This document shows, piece by piece, positions 40,780 to 53,089 of a DNA stretch of 64,000 nucleotides. The stretch's first letter is position 1; every line of letters starts with the position of its first letter. The notes under the pieces were generated by a model. The model saw nothing but the letters and a program-made list of their open reading frames with translations. It made no database searches and was not told where the DNA came from. The stretch covers positions 2,852,001-2,916,000 of the forward strand of contig NZ_CP043318.1 of the NCBI RefSeq assembly GCF_001984825.2. Reading direction: 5' to 3'. A program made the translations under genes and the position numbers. Source of the stretch: Enterobacter chengduensis. GTDB lineage: Bacteria > Pseudomonadota > Gammaproteobacteria > Enterobacterales > Enterobacteriaceae.

Positions 40780-41475
40780 TCATGCAAATCCTGCTCGCAG
40801 CGTGCCGTTGAGCGGGTTCCCTTCCAGCAGCGCCCTCACCTTTACCACCAGCTCGTTCAGACAGTCGTCCTTCATGCCGAGGCGGGTTAGCTCCTGGTCG
40901 AGAGAGAAAAGATACTGCGCGTTGGTGCCCAAGGGCCCGCTGGCGGCGGCAATGAGCGGGGCGATCACCTGGGTGCGGGTGTCCGCCTCATAGAGCGGAT
41001 GGCGCGGGTCCATAATAAACACCAGCGCGTTGACGGTGCGTCCGTCGTCCAGCTCCAGCTTGCACCAGCTCGGCATATAGCAGCCGGTGATCATCTCGCG
41101 CTTCCAGAGCAGCGTGAGCTCCTCTTCGAGCGTGGCATCGGGCAGGCGATACGCCACGCCCGTGGTGCGTCCGCCCTCTTTCAGTGCAAGCATGCGCCCA
41201 GGCTGACACGCGCTGCCGCGTCCGGCCGTCAGGCGCAGGCAAAATGCACGATGCCAGCCGGGCAGCGTGCCCGTTGCCGATTCAACAAATTCCAGAGCCG
41301 GGTTCCACATCAGGGAGCCGTAGCCAAAAATCCATACCGGGCCATCATCCGGGCGGCAGGCAAGCGTGGCAGCGAGCGACGCCGCACGTTGTTCAGCTGA
41401 CCAGAGAAGCGATTCCTCAATAGCACCAAATGCCGTCTTACAATCTGCCTTCATTAAGAAATCACGCGTTAACAC
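40780..41475 (-). CDS. chaC: Glutathione-specific gamma-glutamylcyclotransferase ChaC
   Basis: 231 residues with the cyclotransferase fold: substrate loop VWIFGYGSLMWNP and later catalytic Glu in the same family position. It cleaves glutathione to 5-oxoproline and Cys-Gly. The frame extends upstream, but GTG at 41475 has GGAGGTG at the right distance and reproduces the E. coli N-terminus (ITRDFLM). Downstream of chaB on the same strand. Confidence 0.92.
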   Translation of the reverse strand: MLTRDFLMKADCKTAFGAIEESLLWSAEQRAASLAATLACRPDDGPVWIFGYGSLMWNPALEFVESATGTLPGWHRAFCLRLTAGRGSACQPGRMLALKEGGRTTGVAYRLPDATLEEELTLLWKREMITGCYMPSWCKLELDDGRTVNALVFIMDPRHPLYEADTRTQVIAPLIAAASGPLGTNAQYLFSLDQELTRLGMKDDCLNELVVKVRALLEGNPLNGTLRAGFA

Positions 41476-41652
41476 TTTACACCTCCGCCACTGCATGCTT
41501 CCTTGCGACATCTGAAACTCGCCTTCCCGGCCTTCTATGCTGGTCATTTTGCCAGCAGTCAAATAACGATAAGCAATTAGCGGACCCGTTGCAATACAAC
41601 GGAAGTTCAACCGCCTGAAAAGTCAAAATGAAGGCAGCGAATTATTTCACGG

Positions 41653-41883
41653 CTATTTCTTTTTGTGCCATTTATCATCGTCTCCCTTCTCATAGTCATG
41701 TTTTACTGCGGCCCAGGCGACTTTGTGTGCAGTCTCTTCGCGGCTGGCGTCGTCCCGACGATCTTCTTTGTCTTTGTACTGATCCCAGGCGCTGTTAAAC
41801 GCCTCTTTGTAGATATCCTGCGCGTGAGCGGGCAGCACGTTTTGCACGTTATCCGGTAATTCGCGTTTCGCTTTATAGGGCAT
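41653..41883 (-). CDS. chaB: Cation transport regulator ChaB
   Basis: 76 residues from the second of two adjacent ATG codons, placed six bases after AGAGG. Strongly conserved with E. coli (HAQDIYKEAFNSAWDQYKDK). Small basic/acidic helical protein, proposed modulator of ChaA. Divergent from chaA. Confidence 0.94.
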   Translation of the reverse strand: MPYKAKRELPDNVQNVLPAHAQDIYKEAFNSAWDQYKDKEDRRDDASREETAHKVAWAAVKHDYEKGDDDKWHKKK

Positions 41884-42152
41884 CATTAACCTCTCTTTTG
41901 GCTAAAGAGATAAGTGTGGACGACGATACATCATGGCGCCACTCGACGATCGTTAATGACTATATTAAAAATATAATCCATTTTTATTTAATATCTATTT
42001 CATAGAGATGCGGCATTATAAGCCTTAAACAATAAAAACATTACATAGGGTAAATTTAGGTAAAAAATAAAGGGTATTTAACAGATTTCTGTTAGTTTAA
42101 TGTCCTCAAAATCTATCTATAATTACAAGCACCTGCATTGATGGAGAAGCAC

Positions 42153-43253
42153 ATGACAGCAACACACGAGGCGGTTAAGACCCGCCACAAGGAGACGTCA
42201 CTCATTTTCCCGGTTCTGGCACTGGCTGTGCTGCTCTTCTGGGGAAGCAGTCAGTCACTGCCAGTGGTGGTTGGTATCAATATTCTTGCCCTGGTCGGTA
42301 TTTTAACCAGCGCATTTAGCGTCGTCCGCCATGCGGACGTATTAGCCCATCGTCTGGGCGAGCCGTACGGATCGTTAATTCTCAGCCTCTCCGTTGTGAT
42401 TCTCGAAGTCAGCCTGATTTCCGCGCTTATGGCGACCGGCGATGCCGCACCGACGCTGATGCGCGATACGCTCTACTCCATCATTATGATTGTGACGGGC
42501 GGCCTGGTGGGCTTCTCTCTGCTGCTGGGCGGACGCAAATTTGCGACCCAGTATATGAACCTGTTCGGCATTAAACAGTATCTGATCGCCCTCTTCCCGC
42601 TGGCGATTATCGTGCTGGTCTTCCCGATGGCGCTGCCGGGCGCGAATTTTTCTACCGGTCAGGCCCTGCTGGTCGCACTGATTTCTGCCGCCATGTACGG
42701 CGTGTTCCTGCTGATTCAGACCAAAACGCACCAGAGCCTGTTTGTCTATGAGCATGAGGACGACAGCGACGACGATGACCCGCATCACGGCAAGCCGTCG
42801 GCCCACAGCAGCGCGTGGCATACGGTTTGGCTGATCGTGCATCTGATTGCGGTTATCGCGGTCACCAAGATGAACGCCAACCCGCTGGAGACGCTATTAA
42901 CCGAGCTGAACGCTCCGGTGGCGTTTACCGGCTTCCTGGTGGCGCTGCTGATCCTTTCTCCGGAAGGTCTCGGGGCGCTGAAGGCGGTGTTGAACAATCA
43001 GGTGCAGCGCGCAATGAACCTGTTCTTCGGCTCCGTGCTGGCGACGATTTCACTCACCGTACCGGTAGTGACGCTGATTGCCTTTATGACCGGGAATGAA
43101 TTGCAGTTTGCGCTGGGCGCGCCGGAGATGATTGTGATGGTCGCCTCGCTGCTGCTGTGCCAGATTTCGTTCTCAACCGGGCGCACTAACGTGCTGAACG
43201 GCGCGGCGCATATGGCGCTGTTTATTGCGTATTTGATGACGATCTTTGCGTAG
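42153..43253 (+). CDS. chaA: Sodium-potassium/calcium:proton antiporter ChaA
   Basis: 366 residues, the E. coli length. Ten or eleven membrane helices in two CaCA repeats (the first has GEPYGSLILSLSVVILEVSL). A long acidic/histidine cytoplasmic loop EHEDDSDDDDPHHGK sits between them, and the second repeat has LSPEGLGALKAVLNNQVQR. Exports Na+, K+ or Ca2+ at alkaline pH. ATG at 42153 with GGAGAAG ahead. Confidence 0.95.
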   Translation: MTATHEAVKTRHKETSLIFPVLALAVLLFWGSSQSLPVVVGINILALVGILTSAFSVVRHADVLAHRLGEPYGSLILSLSVVILEVSLISALMATGDAAPTLMRDTLYSIIMIVTGGLVGFSLLLGGRKFATQYMNLFGIKQYLIALFPLAIIVLVFPMALPGANFSTGQALLVALISAAMYGVFLLIQTKTHQSLFVYEHEDDSDDDDPHHGKPSAHSSAWHTVWLIVHLIAVIAVTKMNANPLETLLTELNAPVAFTGFLVALLILSPEGLGALKAVLNNQVQRAMNLFFGSVLATISLTVPVVTLIAFMTGNELQFALGAPEMIVMVASLLLCQISFSTGRTNVLNGAAHMALFIAYLMTIFA

Positions 43254-43297
43254 TCTTTTTGCCCAGCGGCGCTTCGCTTGCAGGGCCTACGGGTTTT

Positions 43298-43328
43298 GTA
43301 GGCCGGGTAAGCGCAGCGCCACCCGGCA
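43298..43328. repeat. REP-like palindrome
   Basis: GTAGGCCGGGTAAGCGCAG followed by CGCCACCCGGC, the REP pattern seen at 12.9 kb, between chaA and kdsA. Confidence 0.75.
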
Positions 43329-43339
43329 ATATGTTCTAT

Positions 43340-43366
43340 AAAAAAACCCGCCGAAGCGGGTTTTTT
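43340..43366. terminator. Bidirectional terminator of chaA and kdsA
   Basis: AAAAAACCCGC, loop CGAA, GCGGGTTTTTT. T runs in both directions serve the two convergent genes; it ends two bases from the kdsA stop. Confidence 0.88.
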
Positions 43367-43367
43367 A

Positions 43368-44231
<864 letters not shown>

Positions 44232-44258
44232 TTATTCAGGTGTGAATCGGAATTAAGT

Positions 44259-45068
44259 TTAATGCAGTGTAATTTGCTTGTGCGAGATCGCGTTGATCTG
44301 TGCACGAATCATTTCGCTAATAGGGTCTTCCGGACACTGCTCGACGAAATAGCTCAGATCGTTCAGCGCCACGTGCTCGCAGTCGAGCTGGGCATAGATC
44401 AGCCCGCGGTCGCGAATTTCGTACGGGTCTTCCGGATTAAACTGCAGCAGCACTTCGCTGGCGCGCAGGGCCAGCTCCATCTGACGCTCTTCCATTAACG
44501 CGGACTTCAGCGTGTCCAGAAGCTTGCGGATCACTTCGGCGTTATCCGCCTCGTCGAGATCTTCATTAAAGAGCTCGGCTACCGGGCTGATATTGCCTTT
44601 CAGCCACACGTCCAGCGTGTGTTCATCCAGCGTGTCGCCGTTGAAGGGATTAATGAGCCACATCTCACCGTCCAGCCACTCCGCCCGCAGGATCATCTGC
44701 GTCGGGAAAATGACCGGCACCAGTGGAATATCCAGGCGGTGCGCGACCCACAGCAAAATAGAGCCCAGCGCAACGGCGCTGCCCTGACGATTTTTTAAGA
44801 CCTGGTCCAGCCATAATGCGTCAGACAGGCGATACACGCCACGCGTGTCGCAGAAACCCCATTCGCCGTAGAAAAGCTCAAGCAGCTTCTCTAATTGCCA
44901 GTCCTGCGGGCGCGCCTGATTGATCTCTTCACGCGCCAGGCTGACCAGATTCTCCAGCTCATCGTAGACAAACTGCGACGTGAAATCGTCACGAATCATC
45001 TCAGAAATCAGGATCATGCCATCGCAAAGCGGCACTTTATTAAATTCGAAATCGGCTAAGGACTTCAT
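44259..45068 (-). CDS. sirB1: SirB1 (transglutaminase-like/TPR family protein)
   Basis: 269 residues, the E. coli length. An N-terminal transglutaminase-like domain (GSAVALGSILLWVAHRLDIP) is followed by a C-terminal TPR-like helical part (FNPEDPYEIRDRGLIYAQLD). Function not established. Its ATG overlaps the stop of the sirB2 remnant (TCATGA), preserving translational coupling. Confidence 0.94.
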   Translation of the reverse strand: MKSLADFEFNKVPLCDGMILISEMIRDDFTSQFVYDELENLVSLAREEINQARPQDWQLEKLLELFYGEWGFCDTRGVYRLSDALWLDQVLKNRQGSAVALGSILLWVAHRLDIPLVPVIFPTQMILRAEWLDGEMWLINPFNGDTLDEHTLDVWLKGNISPVAELFNEDLDEADNAEVIRKLLDTLKSALMEERQMELALRASEVLLQFNPEDPYEIRDRGLIYAQLDCEHVALNDLSYFVEQCPEDPISEMIRAQINAISHKQITLH

Positions 45069-45205
45069 GACTTACCCCAGTAACGCCCGAGCGTACAGCT
45101 ACGTCCGGGCGCGATAAAACTCAAAACAATGTAGATGATAACGCCAAACCGCCTTTCAGTCAGCCTTACGCCTTTATCAGTAAATGGCAGATAGCCTTGC
45201 TTCAC
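45065..45205 (-). pseudogene. sirB2: sirB2 remnant (46 codons)
   Basis: Between prmC and sirB1, where E. coli carries sirB2 (about 130 codons), only 46 codons remain, from GTG at 45205 to TGA at 45065. Residues 5-31 (LPFTDKGVRLTERRFGVIIY, then IVLSFIAPGR) match the middle of SirB2 as I recall it; the N-terminal and C-terminal parts are gone. GTG overlaps the prmC stop and the stop overlaps the sirB1 ATG, so the frame is still linked. A short membrane peptide could be made, but it cannot be a working SirB2. Confidence 0.75.
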
Positions 45206-46032
45206 GCCCACTGGCCCAGCGTCAGCCGTTCATTTCCGCCGTAGTCGCGGCAGGTTTCAACCGCGCGATAACCCGCTTGCGTAAACAGCGCGCGTACGGC
45301 TTCGCCCTGCGTCCAGCCATGTTCCACCAGCAGCCAGCCGCCGGGAAGCAAATGTTTCCGTGACGTTGTCACAATGCGATCGAGATCGGCTAACCCGTTG
45401 TTGCCAGCCACCAGCGCCGTCAGCGGCTCGAAGCGAACGTCGCCCTGCGCAAGGTGCGGGTCGTGTTCGTCGATATAGGGCGGGTTGCTGACAATCATCC
45501 CGAACGTCTGCTTATCCAGCGCGCTAAACCAGCTGCTCTGCAGCACGGTCACGTTAGTCAGGCCGAGACGCTCCACGTTACGCTGCGCCAGCGCCACCGC
45601 GTCGGGCATCACATCCACCGCCGTCACCGCGCAGTCGGGCCGCTCGGTGGCGAGGGCCAGTGCGATAGCGCCCGTACCCGTACCGAGATCGAGAATACTG
45701 CAGGCCGCTGAGGGTAAACGCGCCAGCGCCTGCTCGACCAGACATTCCGTATCCGGGCGCGGGATCAGCGTTGCCGCCGAGACGTACAGCGGCAGTGACC
45801 AGAACTCACGTTCGCCGACCAGGTGCGCCACCGGCTCGCCGTTTTTACGCCGGGCAAGCAGCGTAGCGAGCCGCGCTTGCTGCTCAGCGGTCAGCAGCGT
45901 CTCACCAAATGCCAGCAGGTAGGTGCGGGCTTTACCCGTCACATGCTCCAGCAAAATTTCGGCGTCGCGTTTCGGGCTTTCGCTTTCTGAGAGCTCCCCG
46001 GCCGCCTCACGTAACCAGCGCTGAAAATCCAT
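45202..46032 (-). CDS. prmC: Release factor glutamine methyltransferase PrmC
   Basis: 276 residues (E. coli 277). Methylates the GGQ glutamine of release factors 1 and 2 using SAM. An N-terminal helical domain leads to a Rossmann domain with LDLGTGTGAIALALA for SAM and the catalytic NPPY (IVSNPPYIDE). ATG overlaps the prfA stop (TAATG), coupling enzyme and substrate genes. Confidence 0.96.
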   Translation of the reverse strand: MDFQRWLREAAGELSESESPKRDAEILLEHVTGKARTYLLAFGETLLTAEQQARLATLLARRKNGEPVAHLVGEREFWSLPLYVSAATLIPRPDTECLVEQALARLPSAACSILDLGTGTGAIALALATERPDCAVTAVDVMPDAVALAQRNVERLGLTNVTVLQSSWFSALDKQTFGMIVSNPPYIDEHDPHLAQGDVRFEPLTALVAGNNGLADLDRIVTTSRKHLLPGGWLLVEHGWTQGEAVRALFTQAGYRAVETCRDYGGNERLTLGQWA

Positions 46033-47114
46033 TATTCCTGCTCGGACAGCGCCGCCAGCTGGTCGGCCTGGTATTCCTGCACGATAGGCTCAATCAGCAT
46101 ATCCAGCTTCCCTTCCATCACCTCGTCCAGACGGTACAGCGTCAGGTTGATGCGGTGGTCGGTCACGCGGCCCTGCGGGAAGTTGTAGGTGCGGTTACGG
46201 TCGCTGCGATCGCCGCTGCCCAGCAGGTTACGACGCGTAGAGGCTTCCGCCTGCTGGCGTTTCGCCATTTCGGCCGCGTGGATACGCGCGCCCAGTACGG
46301 ACAAGGCTTTGGCTTTGTTTTTGTGCTGCGAGCGTTCGTCCTGACACTCCACCACAATGCCGGTTGGCAGGTGGGTAATACGGATAGCGGAGTCGGTGGT
46401 GTTAACGTGCTGGCCGCCCGCCCCGGAGGAGCGGAAGGTGTCGATGCGCAGGTCCGCCGGGTTGATGTCCGGCAGTTCAGCTTCCGGCAGCTCCGGCATC
46501 ACCGCCACCGTACAGGCGGAGGTGTGAATGCGGCCCTGAGATTCGGTGGCCGGCACGCGCTGCACGCGGTGGCCGCCGGATTCAAACTTGAGACGGCCGT
46601 ACGCGCCGTCGCCGCTGATCTTGGCGATAACCTCTTTGTAGCCACCGTGTTCGCCTTCGTTGGCGCTCATGATCTCCACGCGCCAGCGACGCGACTCGGC
46701 GTAGCGGCTGTACATGCGGAACAGATCCCCGGCAAACAGCGCCGCTTCGTCACCGCCGGTCCCGGCGCGGACTTCCACAAACGCGTTACGCTCGTCGTTC
46801 GGATCTTTCGGCAGCAGCAACACCTGAAGCTGTTGCTCCATCTCTTCGGAACGCGCTTTCGCATCCTGCAGCTCTTCCTGCGCCATCTCGCGCATTTCGG
46901 GGTCGTCGAGCATCATCTGCGCGGTTTCGATATCTTCCTGAACCTGTCGCCAGTCGGTAAAGCATTTAGAAACATCACTTAACTGCGCGTATTCACGCGA
47001 GAGCGCGCGAAAACGTTCCTGGTCCGCAATGGTCCCGGCATCCCCGAGCAGCGCCTGGACTTCTTCATGGCGCTCGTGCAGAGCTTCCAGTTTAGCGACG
47101 ATAGAAGGCTTCAT
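46032..47114 (-). CDS. prfA: Peptide chain release factor 1 PrfA
   Basis: 360 residues. Recognises UAA and UAG: the PxT anticodon-like motif is in VPATESQG, and the catalytic GGQ in [10 protein letters not shown] is the methylation target of PrmC. Coiled N-terminal domain. 41 bases after hemA, same strand. Confidence 0.97.
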   Translation of the reverse strand: MKPSIVAKLEALHERHEEVQALLGDAGTIADQERFRALSREYAQLSDVSKCFTDWRQVQEDIETAQMMLDDPEMREMAQEELQDAKARSEEMEQQLQVLLLPKDPNDERNAFVEVRAGTGGDEAALFAGDLFRMYSRYAESRRWRVEIMSANEGEHGGYKEVIAKISGDGAYGRLKFESGGHRVQRVPATESQGRIHTSACTVAVMPELPEAELPDINPADLRIDTFRSSGAGGQHVNTTDSAIRITHLPTGIVVECQDERSQHKNKAKALSVLGARIHAAEMAKRQQAEASTRRNLLGSGDRSDRNRTYNFPQGRVTDHRINLTLYRLDEVMEGKLDMLIEPIVQEYQADQLAALSEQE

Positions 47115-47155
47115 AGGCGTAAATGCACCTTGTCTTAGAAAATGGGTATAGGGCG

Positions 47156-48412
47156 CTATTCCAGCCCGAGGCTGTTGCGCAGAATAGTCAGGCGTTCATC
47201 ATCCCCGTCACGGGCAGCCTGCTGAAGAGATTTGGTTGGTGCATGGATCAGGCGGTTGGTCAGCTTCCACGCCAGATCCTGCATAATAGCCTGTGCGTCG
47301 CCGCCCTGTTCAAGGGCCGCTAACGCTTTGGCAGTCAGGTCATCACGCACCTGCTCCGCCTGCCCGCGGTATTCGCGGATGGTCTCGCTGACGCTTTGCG
47401 CGCGCAGCCAGGCCATAAACTCGCTGGTTTCCTGCTCAACGATGGTTTCCGCCTGCACCGCCGCCGCTTTACGCTGGGCAAGGTTGTGCGAAATGATGCT
47501 TTGCAGATCGTCCACGCTGTAGAGGTAGGCGTTAGGCAGCTTGCCCACTTCCGGCTCAACGTCGCGCGGAACAGCGATATCCACCAGCAGCATCGGCTGA
47601 TTACGACGTGACTTCAGCGCGCGCTCCACCATCCCTTTGCCGATAATCGGCAGCGGGCTGGCGGTAGAGCTGATGATAATGTCCGCCTCTTTCAGGCGTT
47701 CATCGATGTCGCTCAGGGCCACCACCTCTGCGCCCACTTCATCCGCCAGCACCTGCGCGCGTTCGCGGGTGCGGTTCGCGATAATCATCTTTTTCACCTT
47801 ATGCTCGCGCAGATGGCGCGCCACAAGTTCGATGGTTTCGCCCGCGCCCACCAGCATCACGGTGACGGTAGACAGGGATTCAAAGATTTGGCGCGCAAGG
47901 GTGCAGGCCGCGAAGGCAACGGAAACCGCACTGGCACCAATGTCGGTTTCGGTTCGCACACGCTTCGCCACGGAGAACGATTTCTGGAACATCCGCTCCA
48001 GCTCGCTGGCCTTCAAATGCCCTTTTTGCGAATCCGCGAACGCTTTTTTCACCTGCCCCAGAATCTGCGGCTCGCCCAGCACCAGCGAATCCAGCCCGCT
48101 GGCGACGCGCATCAGATGGCTGACCGCATCGTTGTCCTGATGCCAGTACAGGCTGTTACGCAGCTCGTCTTCGTTGAGATTGTGGTAGTCGCATAGCCAG
48201 CGGATCAGCGCTTCATGCAGGTTGTCCTGCTCTTCCACGCTTAAATAGAGCTCGGTACGGTTGCACGTCGAGAGCACCACGCCACCCTGCACCATCGGTT
48301 GGGCAAGCAGGCTGTCAAGCGCCAGGTCAAGCGTATCCGGCGAAAACGTAACGCGTTCTCGCAGCGAAACCGGGGCCGTTTTGTGGTTGATGCCGAGTGC
48401 TAATAGGGTCAT
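47156..48412 (-). CDS. hemA: Glutamyl-tRNA reductase HemA
   Basis: 418 residues. First committed step of tetrapyrrole synthesis, reducing glutamyl-tRNA to glutamate-1-semialdehyde with NADPH. The catalytic nucleophile is Cys50 in [18 protein letters not shown] domain [17 protein letters not shown], and a C-terminal dimerisation helix. The N-terminus [15 protein letters not shown] carries the region that targets HemA for heme-regulated proteolysis in Salmonella. Divergent from lolB. Confidence 0.97.
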   Translation of the reverse strand: MTLLALGINHKTAPVSLRERVTFSPDTLDLALDSLLAQPMVQGGVVLSTCNRTELYLSVEEQDNLHEALIRWLCDYHNLNEDELRNSLYWHQDNDAVSHLMRVASGLDSLVLGEPQILGQVKKAFADSQKGHLKASELERMFQKSFSVAKRVRTETDIGASAVSVAFAACTLARQIFESLSTVTVMLVGAGETIELVARHLREHKVKKMIIANRTRERAQVLADEVGAEVVALSDIDERLKEADIIISSTASPLPIIGKGMVERALKSRRNQPMLLVDIAVPRDVEPEVGKLPNAYLYSVDDLQSIISHNLAQRKAAAVQAETIVEQETSEFMAWLRAQSVSETIREYRGQAEQVRDDLTAKALAALEQGGDAQAIMQDLAWKLTNRLIHAPTKSLQQAARDGDDERLTILRNSLGLE

Positions 48413-48613
48413 GTTGAGCGGGAGTAGTACCAGCGTTAATAAGGTTAGCAGAACGCATCATACAGGATGCGCGAGATCAATAAAAGAGACAGCCCCCTTT
48501 CGGAGTAATAGCTTACGCATTGCTTTGAGATAATTTGAACGTAGACGGTAGCCCCCTTCGACGCTAGCATTAACAGCTATAACTGCAACGTATCTCAAGG
48601 ATTTGTCCTCATT

Positions 48614-49225
48614 ATGACCCGACTGATTCGCCTGCTGCCGCTGGCAGCACTGGTTCTGACCGCGTGTACCGTCACCCAGCCAAAAGGCCCCGGCAAAAGC
48701 CCTGATTCACCGCAGTGGCGTCAGCACCAGCAGGACGTCCGTAATCTGAAGCAGTACCAGACGCGCGGCGCCTTCGCCTATCTCTCTGATGAACAAAAGG
48801 TTTATGCGCGCTTCTTCTGGCAGCAGACGGGCCAGGACAACTATCGCCTGCTGCTGCTGAACCCGCTGGGCAGCACCGAGCTGGAGCTTATCGCGAAGCC
48901 GGGTGAAGCGCAGATTACCGATAACAAAGGCCAGCACTACACCGCGACCGATGCCGAAGAGATGATTGGCAAGCTGACCGGGATGCCTATCCCGCTCAAC
49001 AGCCTGCGCCAGTGGATCCTCGGCCTGCCGGGTGACGCCACCGACTACACCCTGGACGATCGGTATCGTCTGAGCCAGGTGAACTACACCCAGAACGGCA
49101 AAACCTGGAAAGTGGTGTACAGCGACTATGACAGCAAGAGTAAACCGTCGCTGCCATCGAATATGGAGCTGACCCAGGGCAGCCAGCGCATCAAGCTGAA
49201 AATGGATAACTGGATCGTTAAATGA
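48614..49225 (+). CDS. lolB: Outer-membrane lipoprotein receptor LolB
   Basis: 203 residues (E. coli 207). Signal peptide with lipobox LTAC, so Cys18 is the lipidated residue; Thr at +2 directs it to the outer membrane. Receives lipoproteins from LolA and inserts them in the outer membrane. Overlaps ispE by four bases (ATGA). Confidence 0.96.
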   Translation: MTRLIRLLPLAALVLTACTVTQPKGPGKSPDSPQWRQHQQDVRNLKQYQTRGAFAYLSDEQKVYARFFWQQTGQDNYRLLLLNPLGSTELELIAKPGEAQITDNKGQHYTATDAEEMIGKLTGMPIPLNSLRQWILGLPGDATDYTLDDRYRLSQVNYTQNGKTWKVVYSDYDSKSKPSLPSNMELTQGSQRIKLKMDNWIVK

Positions 49226-50091
49226 TGACCCACTGGCCCTCTCCGGCAAAACTGAATCTGTTTTTATACATCACCGGCCAGCGGGCTGACGGTTATCACA
49301 CCCTGCAGACGCTGTTTCAGTTTATTGACTATGGCGACACGATCGCCATTGAGCTGCGCCAGGACGGACAGATTTGCCTGCTCACGCCGGTAGACGGCGT
49401 GGCGCATGAGGACAACCTGATCGTGCGCGCCGCGCGCCTGCTGATGAGCGCCGCGGCACAATCGGGTCGTCTGCCTGCGGGAAGCGGTGCGGACATCCGC
49501 ATCGAGAAGCGTCTGCCGATGGGCGGCGGTCTCGGCGGTGGATCATCTAACGCCGCCACCGTGCTGGTAGCGCTAAACCACCTCTGGGGCTGCGGGCTGT
49601 CGCAGGATGAACTGGCCGCCCTGGGCCTGACGCTGGGCGCGGATGTGCCGGTGTTTGTTCGCGGCCATGCGGCCTTTGCTGAAGGCGTGGGTGAGATCCT
49701 CACCCCGGCGGAACCGCCGGAGAAGTGGTATCTGGTTGCCCACCCTGGTGTGAGCATTCCGACCCCGGTCATCTTCAAAGATCCTGACCTGAAAAGGAAT
49801 ACCCCGATTCGGTCAATAAAAACGTTATTAAATTGTGAATTCAGCAACGATTGCGAGGATATCGCAAGAAAACGTTTTCGCGAGGTTGATGCGGTGCTTT
49901 CCTGGCTGTTAGAATACGCGCCGTCGCGCCTGACCGGTACAGGGGCCTGTGTCTTTGCTGAATTTGACACCGAATCCGCCGCTCGTCAGGTGCTTGAGCA
50001 AGCGCCGGACTGGCTGCATGGTTTTGTAGCGCGCGGGATGAACACCTCCCCCCTACAGCAGGCCATTCTGGCGCAGACTGAGTTTCGGTGA
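49222..50091 (+). CDS. ispE: 4-diphosphocytidyl-2-C-methyl-D-erythritol kinase IspE
   Basis: 289 residues, six more than E. coli at the C-terminus. GHMP kinase of the MEP isoprenoid pathway. ATP-binding [14 protein letters not shown] near residue 97, substrate Lys in [11 protein letters not shown]. First of two ATG codons is used, because MMTHWPSP aligns with the E. coli N-terminus MRTQWPSP. Confidence 0.96.
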   Translation: MMTHWPSPAKLNLFLYITGQRADGYHTLQTLFQFIDYGDTIAIELRQDGQICLLTPVDGVAHEDNLIVRAARLLMSAAAQSGRLPAGSGADIRIEKRLPMGGGLGGGSSNAATVLVALNHLWGCGLSQDELAALGLTLGADVPVFVRGHAAFAEGVGEILTPAEPPEKWYLVAHPGVSIPTPVIFKDPDLKRNTPIRSIKTLLNCEFSNDCEDIARKRFREVDAVLSWLLEYAPSRLTGTGACVFAEFDTESAARQVLEQAPDWLHGFVARGMNTSPLQQAILAQTEFR

Positions 50092-50147
50092 CAACGTCAC
50101 CCTGTTCCAGACGTTGCATCGCGCTCTTTAATACACCGCCTGGATAG

Positions 50148-51164
<1,017 letters not shown>

Positions 51165-51177
51165 TCGAACACGGCCG

Positions 51178-51203
51178 AAAAACCCGCTGCGGCGGGTTTT
51201 TTT
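51178..51203 (+). terminator. Intrinsic terminator of prs
   Basis: AAACCCGC, loop TGCG, GCGGGTTT then T run (seven in total). Confidence 0.88.
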
Positions 51204-51409
51204 GTTTCCGCCATTCATTGATGCTCTAAATAATTCGTGTTGCAGCAAGGCGACAAGTGAATGAATCCCACGAGCTTACTCAAGTAATTGACTGGGATGA
51301 ATGAGCGCAGCCAACACAGCTGCAGCGCGAAGTATGACGAGCAATGATTAATGCCTCCTTCACCTGCCATTTATATGACAGATGATGCGCACACGGATGA
51401 TAGATAATT

Positions 51410-53089
51410 GTGAAAAACGTAACCTCCTCACATGTTCTGCCCTTTCGCGCCCTCATCGACGCCTGCTGGAAAGAGAAATACACGTCGTCACGCTTTGTTC
51501 GTGACCTGATAGCCGGGATCACCGTCGGGATTATTGCCATCCCGCTGGCGATGGCGCTGGCGATTGGCAGCGGCGTCGCGCCGCAGTACGGGCTGTACAC
51601 CTCGGCCGTTGCGGGGATTGTGATTGCGCTGACGGGCGGGTCTCGCTTCAGCGTCTCCGGCCCGACTGCCGCCTTTGTGGTGATCCTCTACCCGGTTTCC
51701 CAGCAGTTCGGTCTGGCTGGCCTGCTCGTTGCCACCCTGATGTCCGGCATCTTTTTAATTCTGTTTGGTCTGGCCCGCTTTGGTCGCCTGATTGAATATA
51801 TTCCCCTTTCCGTGACGCTGGGATTCACCTCGGGGATTGGGATCACCATCGGAACCATGCAGATCAAGGATTTCCTCGGCCTGCAGATGGCCCATGTTCC
51901 GGAGCACTATTTACAGAAAGTGGGCGCGCTGATTATGGCGTTGCCGACGGCCAATCTCGGCGACGCCGCCATCGGGATAGTGACGCTGGGCACGCTGATC
52001 GTCTGGCCTCGCCTGGGGATCCGGCTGCCGGGCCATCTGCCCGCGCTGCTGCTGGGCTGCACGGTGATGGCTATCGTCAACATGCTCGGTGGTCATGTCG
52101 CGACCATCGGCTCGCAGTTCCACTATGTTCTGGCGGACGGCTCACAGGGCAGCGGCATTCCGCAGCTGCTGCCGCAGCTGGTTCTGCCGTGGGACATGCC
52201 GGGCTCAAGCTTCACCCTAAGCTGGGATTCCCTTCGCGCTCTGCTGCCTGCCGCGTTCTCCATGGCAATGCTGGGAGCAATTGAATCCCTGCTCTGCGCC
52301 GTCGTGCTCGACGGCATGACCGGCACTAAGCACAAAGCCAACAGCGAGCTGGTCGGCCAGGGCTTAGGGAACATCGTTGCACCGTTCTTCGGCGGTATTA
52401 CCGCTACGGCTGCGATTGCCCGTTCCGCCGCGAACGTACGTGCGGGCGCGACATCACCGGTTTCCGCAGTCATTCACTCCCTGCTGGTGATCATGGCGCT
52501 GCTGATCCTTGCCCCGCTGCTTTCATGGCTTCCGCTCTCGGCCATGGCTGCGCTGCTGCTGATGGTGGCCTGGAACATGAGCGAGGCGCACAAGGTGGTA
52601 AACCTGCTGCGTCGCGCGCCGAAAGACGACATCATCGTGATGCTGATCTGCATGTCGCTGACGGTGCTGTTCGATATGGTTATCGCCATCAGCGTCGGCA
52701 TAGTGCTGGCCTCGCTGCTGTTTATGCGCCGCATTGCGCAAATGACGCGCCTCTCCCCGGTCAACGTTGAGGTGCCTGACGACGTGCTGGTGCTGCGCGT
52801 GATTGGTCCGCTGTTCTTCGCCGCGGCGGAAGGCCTGTTCAGCGATCTGGAGTCCCGGATCGCGGGCAAGCGGGTTGTGGTGCTGAAGTGGGATGCCGTA
52901 CCGGTGCTGGATGCCGGCGGCCTGGACGCCTTCCAGCGCTTTGTTGCGCGGCTGCCGGAAGGCTGCGAACTGCGGGTGAGTAACCTCGAATTCCAGCCGC
53001 TGCGCACCATGGCGCGGGCGGGCGTGCAGCCTATCCCTGGCCGACTCTCCTTCTACCCCAACCGCGAAGCCGCGTTAGCGGATCTGTGA
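51410..53089 (+). CDS. dauA: C4-dicarboxylate transporter DauA (SulP/SLC26 family)
   Basis: 559 residues, the E. coli length. The SulP membrane domain (~25-410) opens with [20 protein letters not shown]; a cytoplasmic STAS domain (~435-559) includes [21 protein letters not shown]. coli DauA imports succinate, aspartate and fumarate under aerobic acidic conditions. GTG start at 51410. Its 3' end overlaps the convergent MerR-type gene by 15 bases. Confidence 0.95.
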   Translation: MKNVTSSHVLPFRALIDACWKEKYTSSRFVRDLIAGITVGIIAIPLAMALAIGSGVAPQYGLYTSAVAGIVIALTGGSRFSVSGPTAAFVVILYPVSQQFGLAGLLVATLMSGIFLILFGLARFGRLIEYIPLSVTLGFTSGIGITIGTMQIKDFLGLQMAHVPEHYLQKVGALIMALPTANLGDAAIGIVTLGTLIVWPRLGIRLPGHLPALLLGCTVMAIVNMLGGHVATIGSQFHYVLADGSQGSGIPQLLPQLVLPWDMPGSSFTLSWDSLRALLPAAFSMAMLGAIESLLCAVVLDGMTGTKHKANSELVGQGLGNIVAPFFGGITATAAIARSAANVRAGATSPVSAVIHSLLVIMALLILAPLLSWLPLSAMAALLLMVAWNMSEAHKVVNLLRRAPKDDIIVMLICMSLTVLFDMVIAISVGIVLASLLFMRRIAQMTRLSPVNVEVPDDVLVLRVIGPLFFAAAEGLFSDLESRIAGKRVVVLKWDAVPVLDAGGLDAFQRFVARLPEGCELRVSNLEFQPLRTMARAGVQPIPGRLSFYPNREAALADL

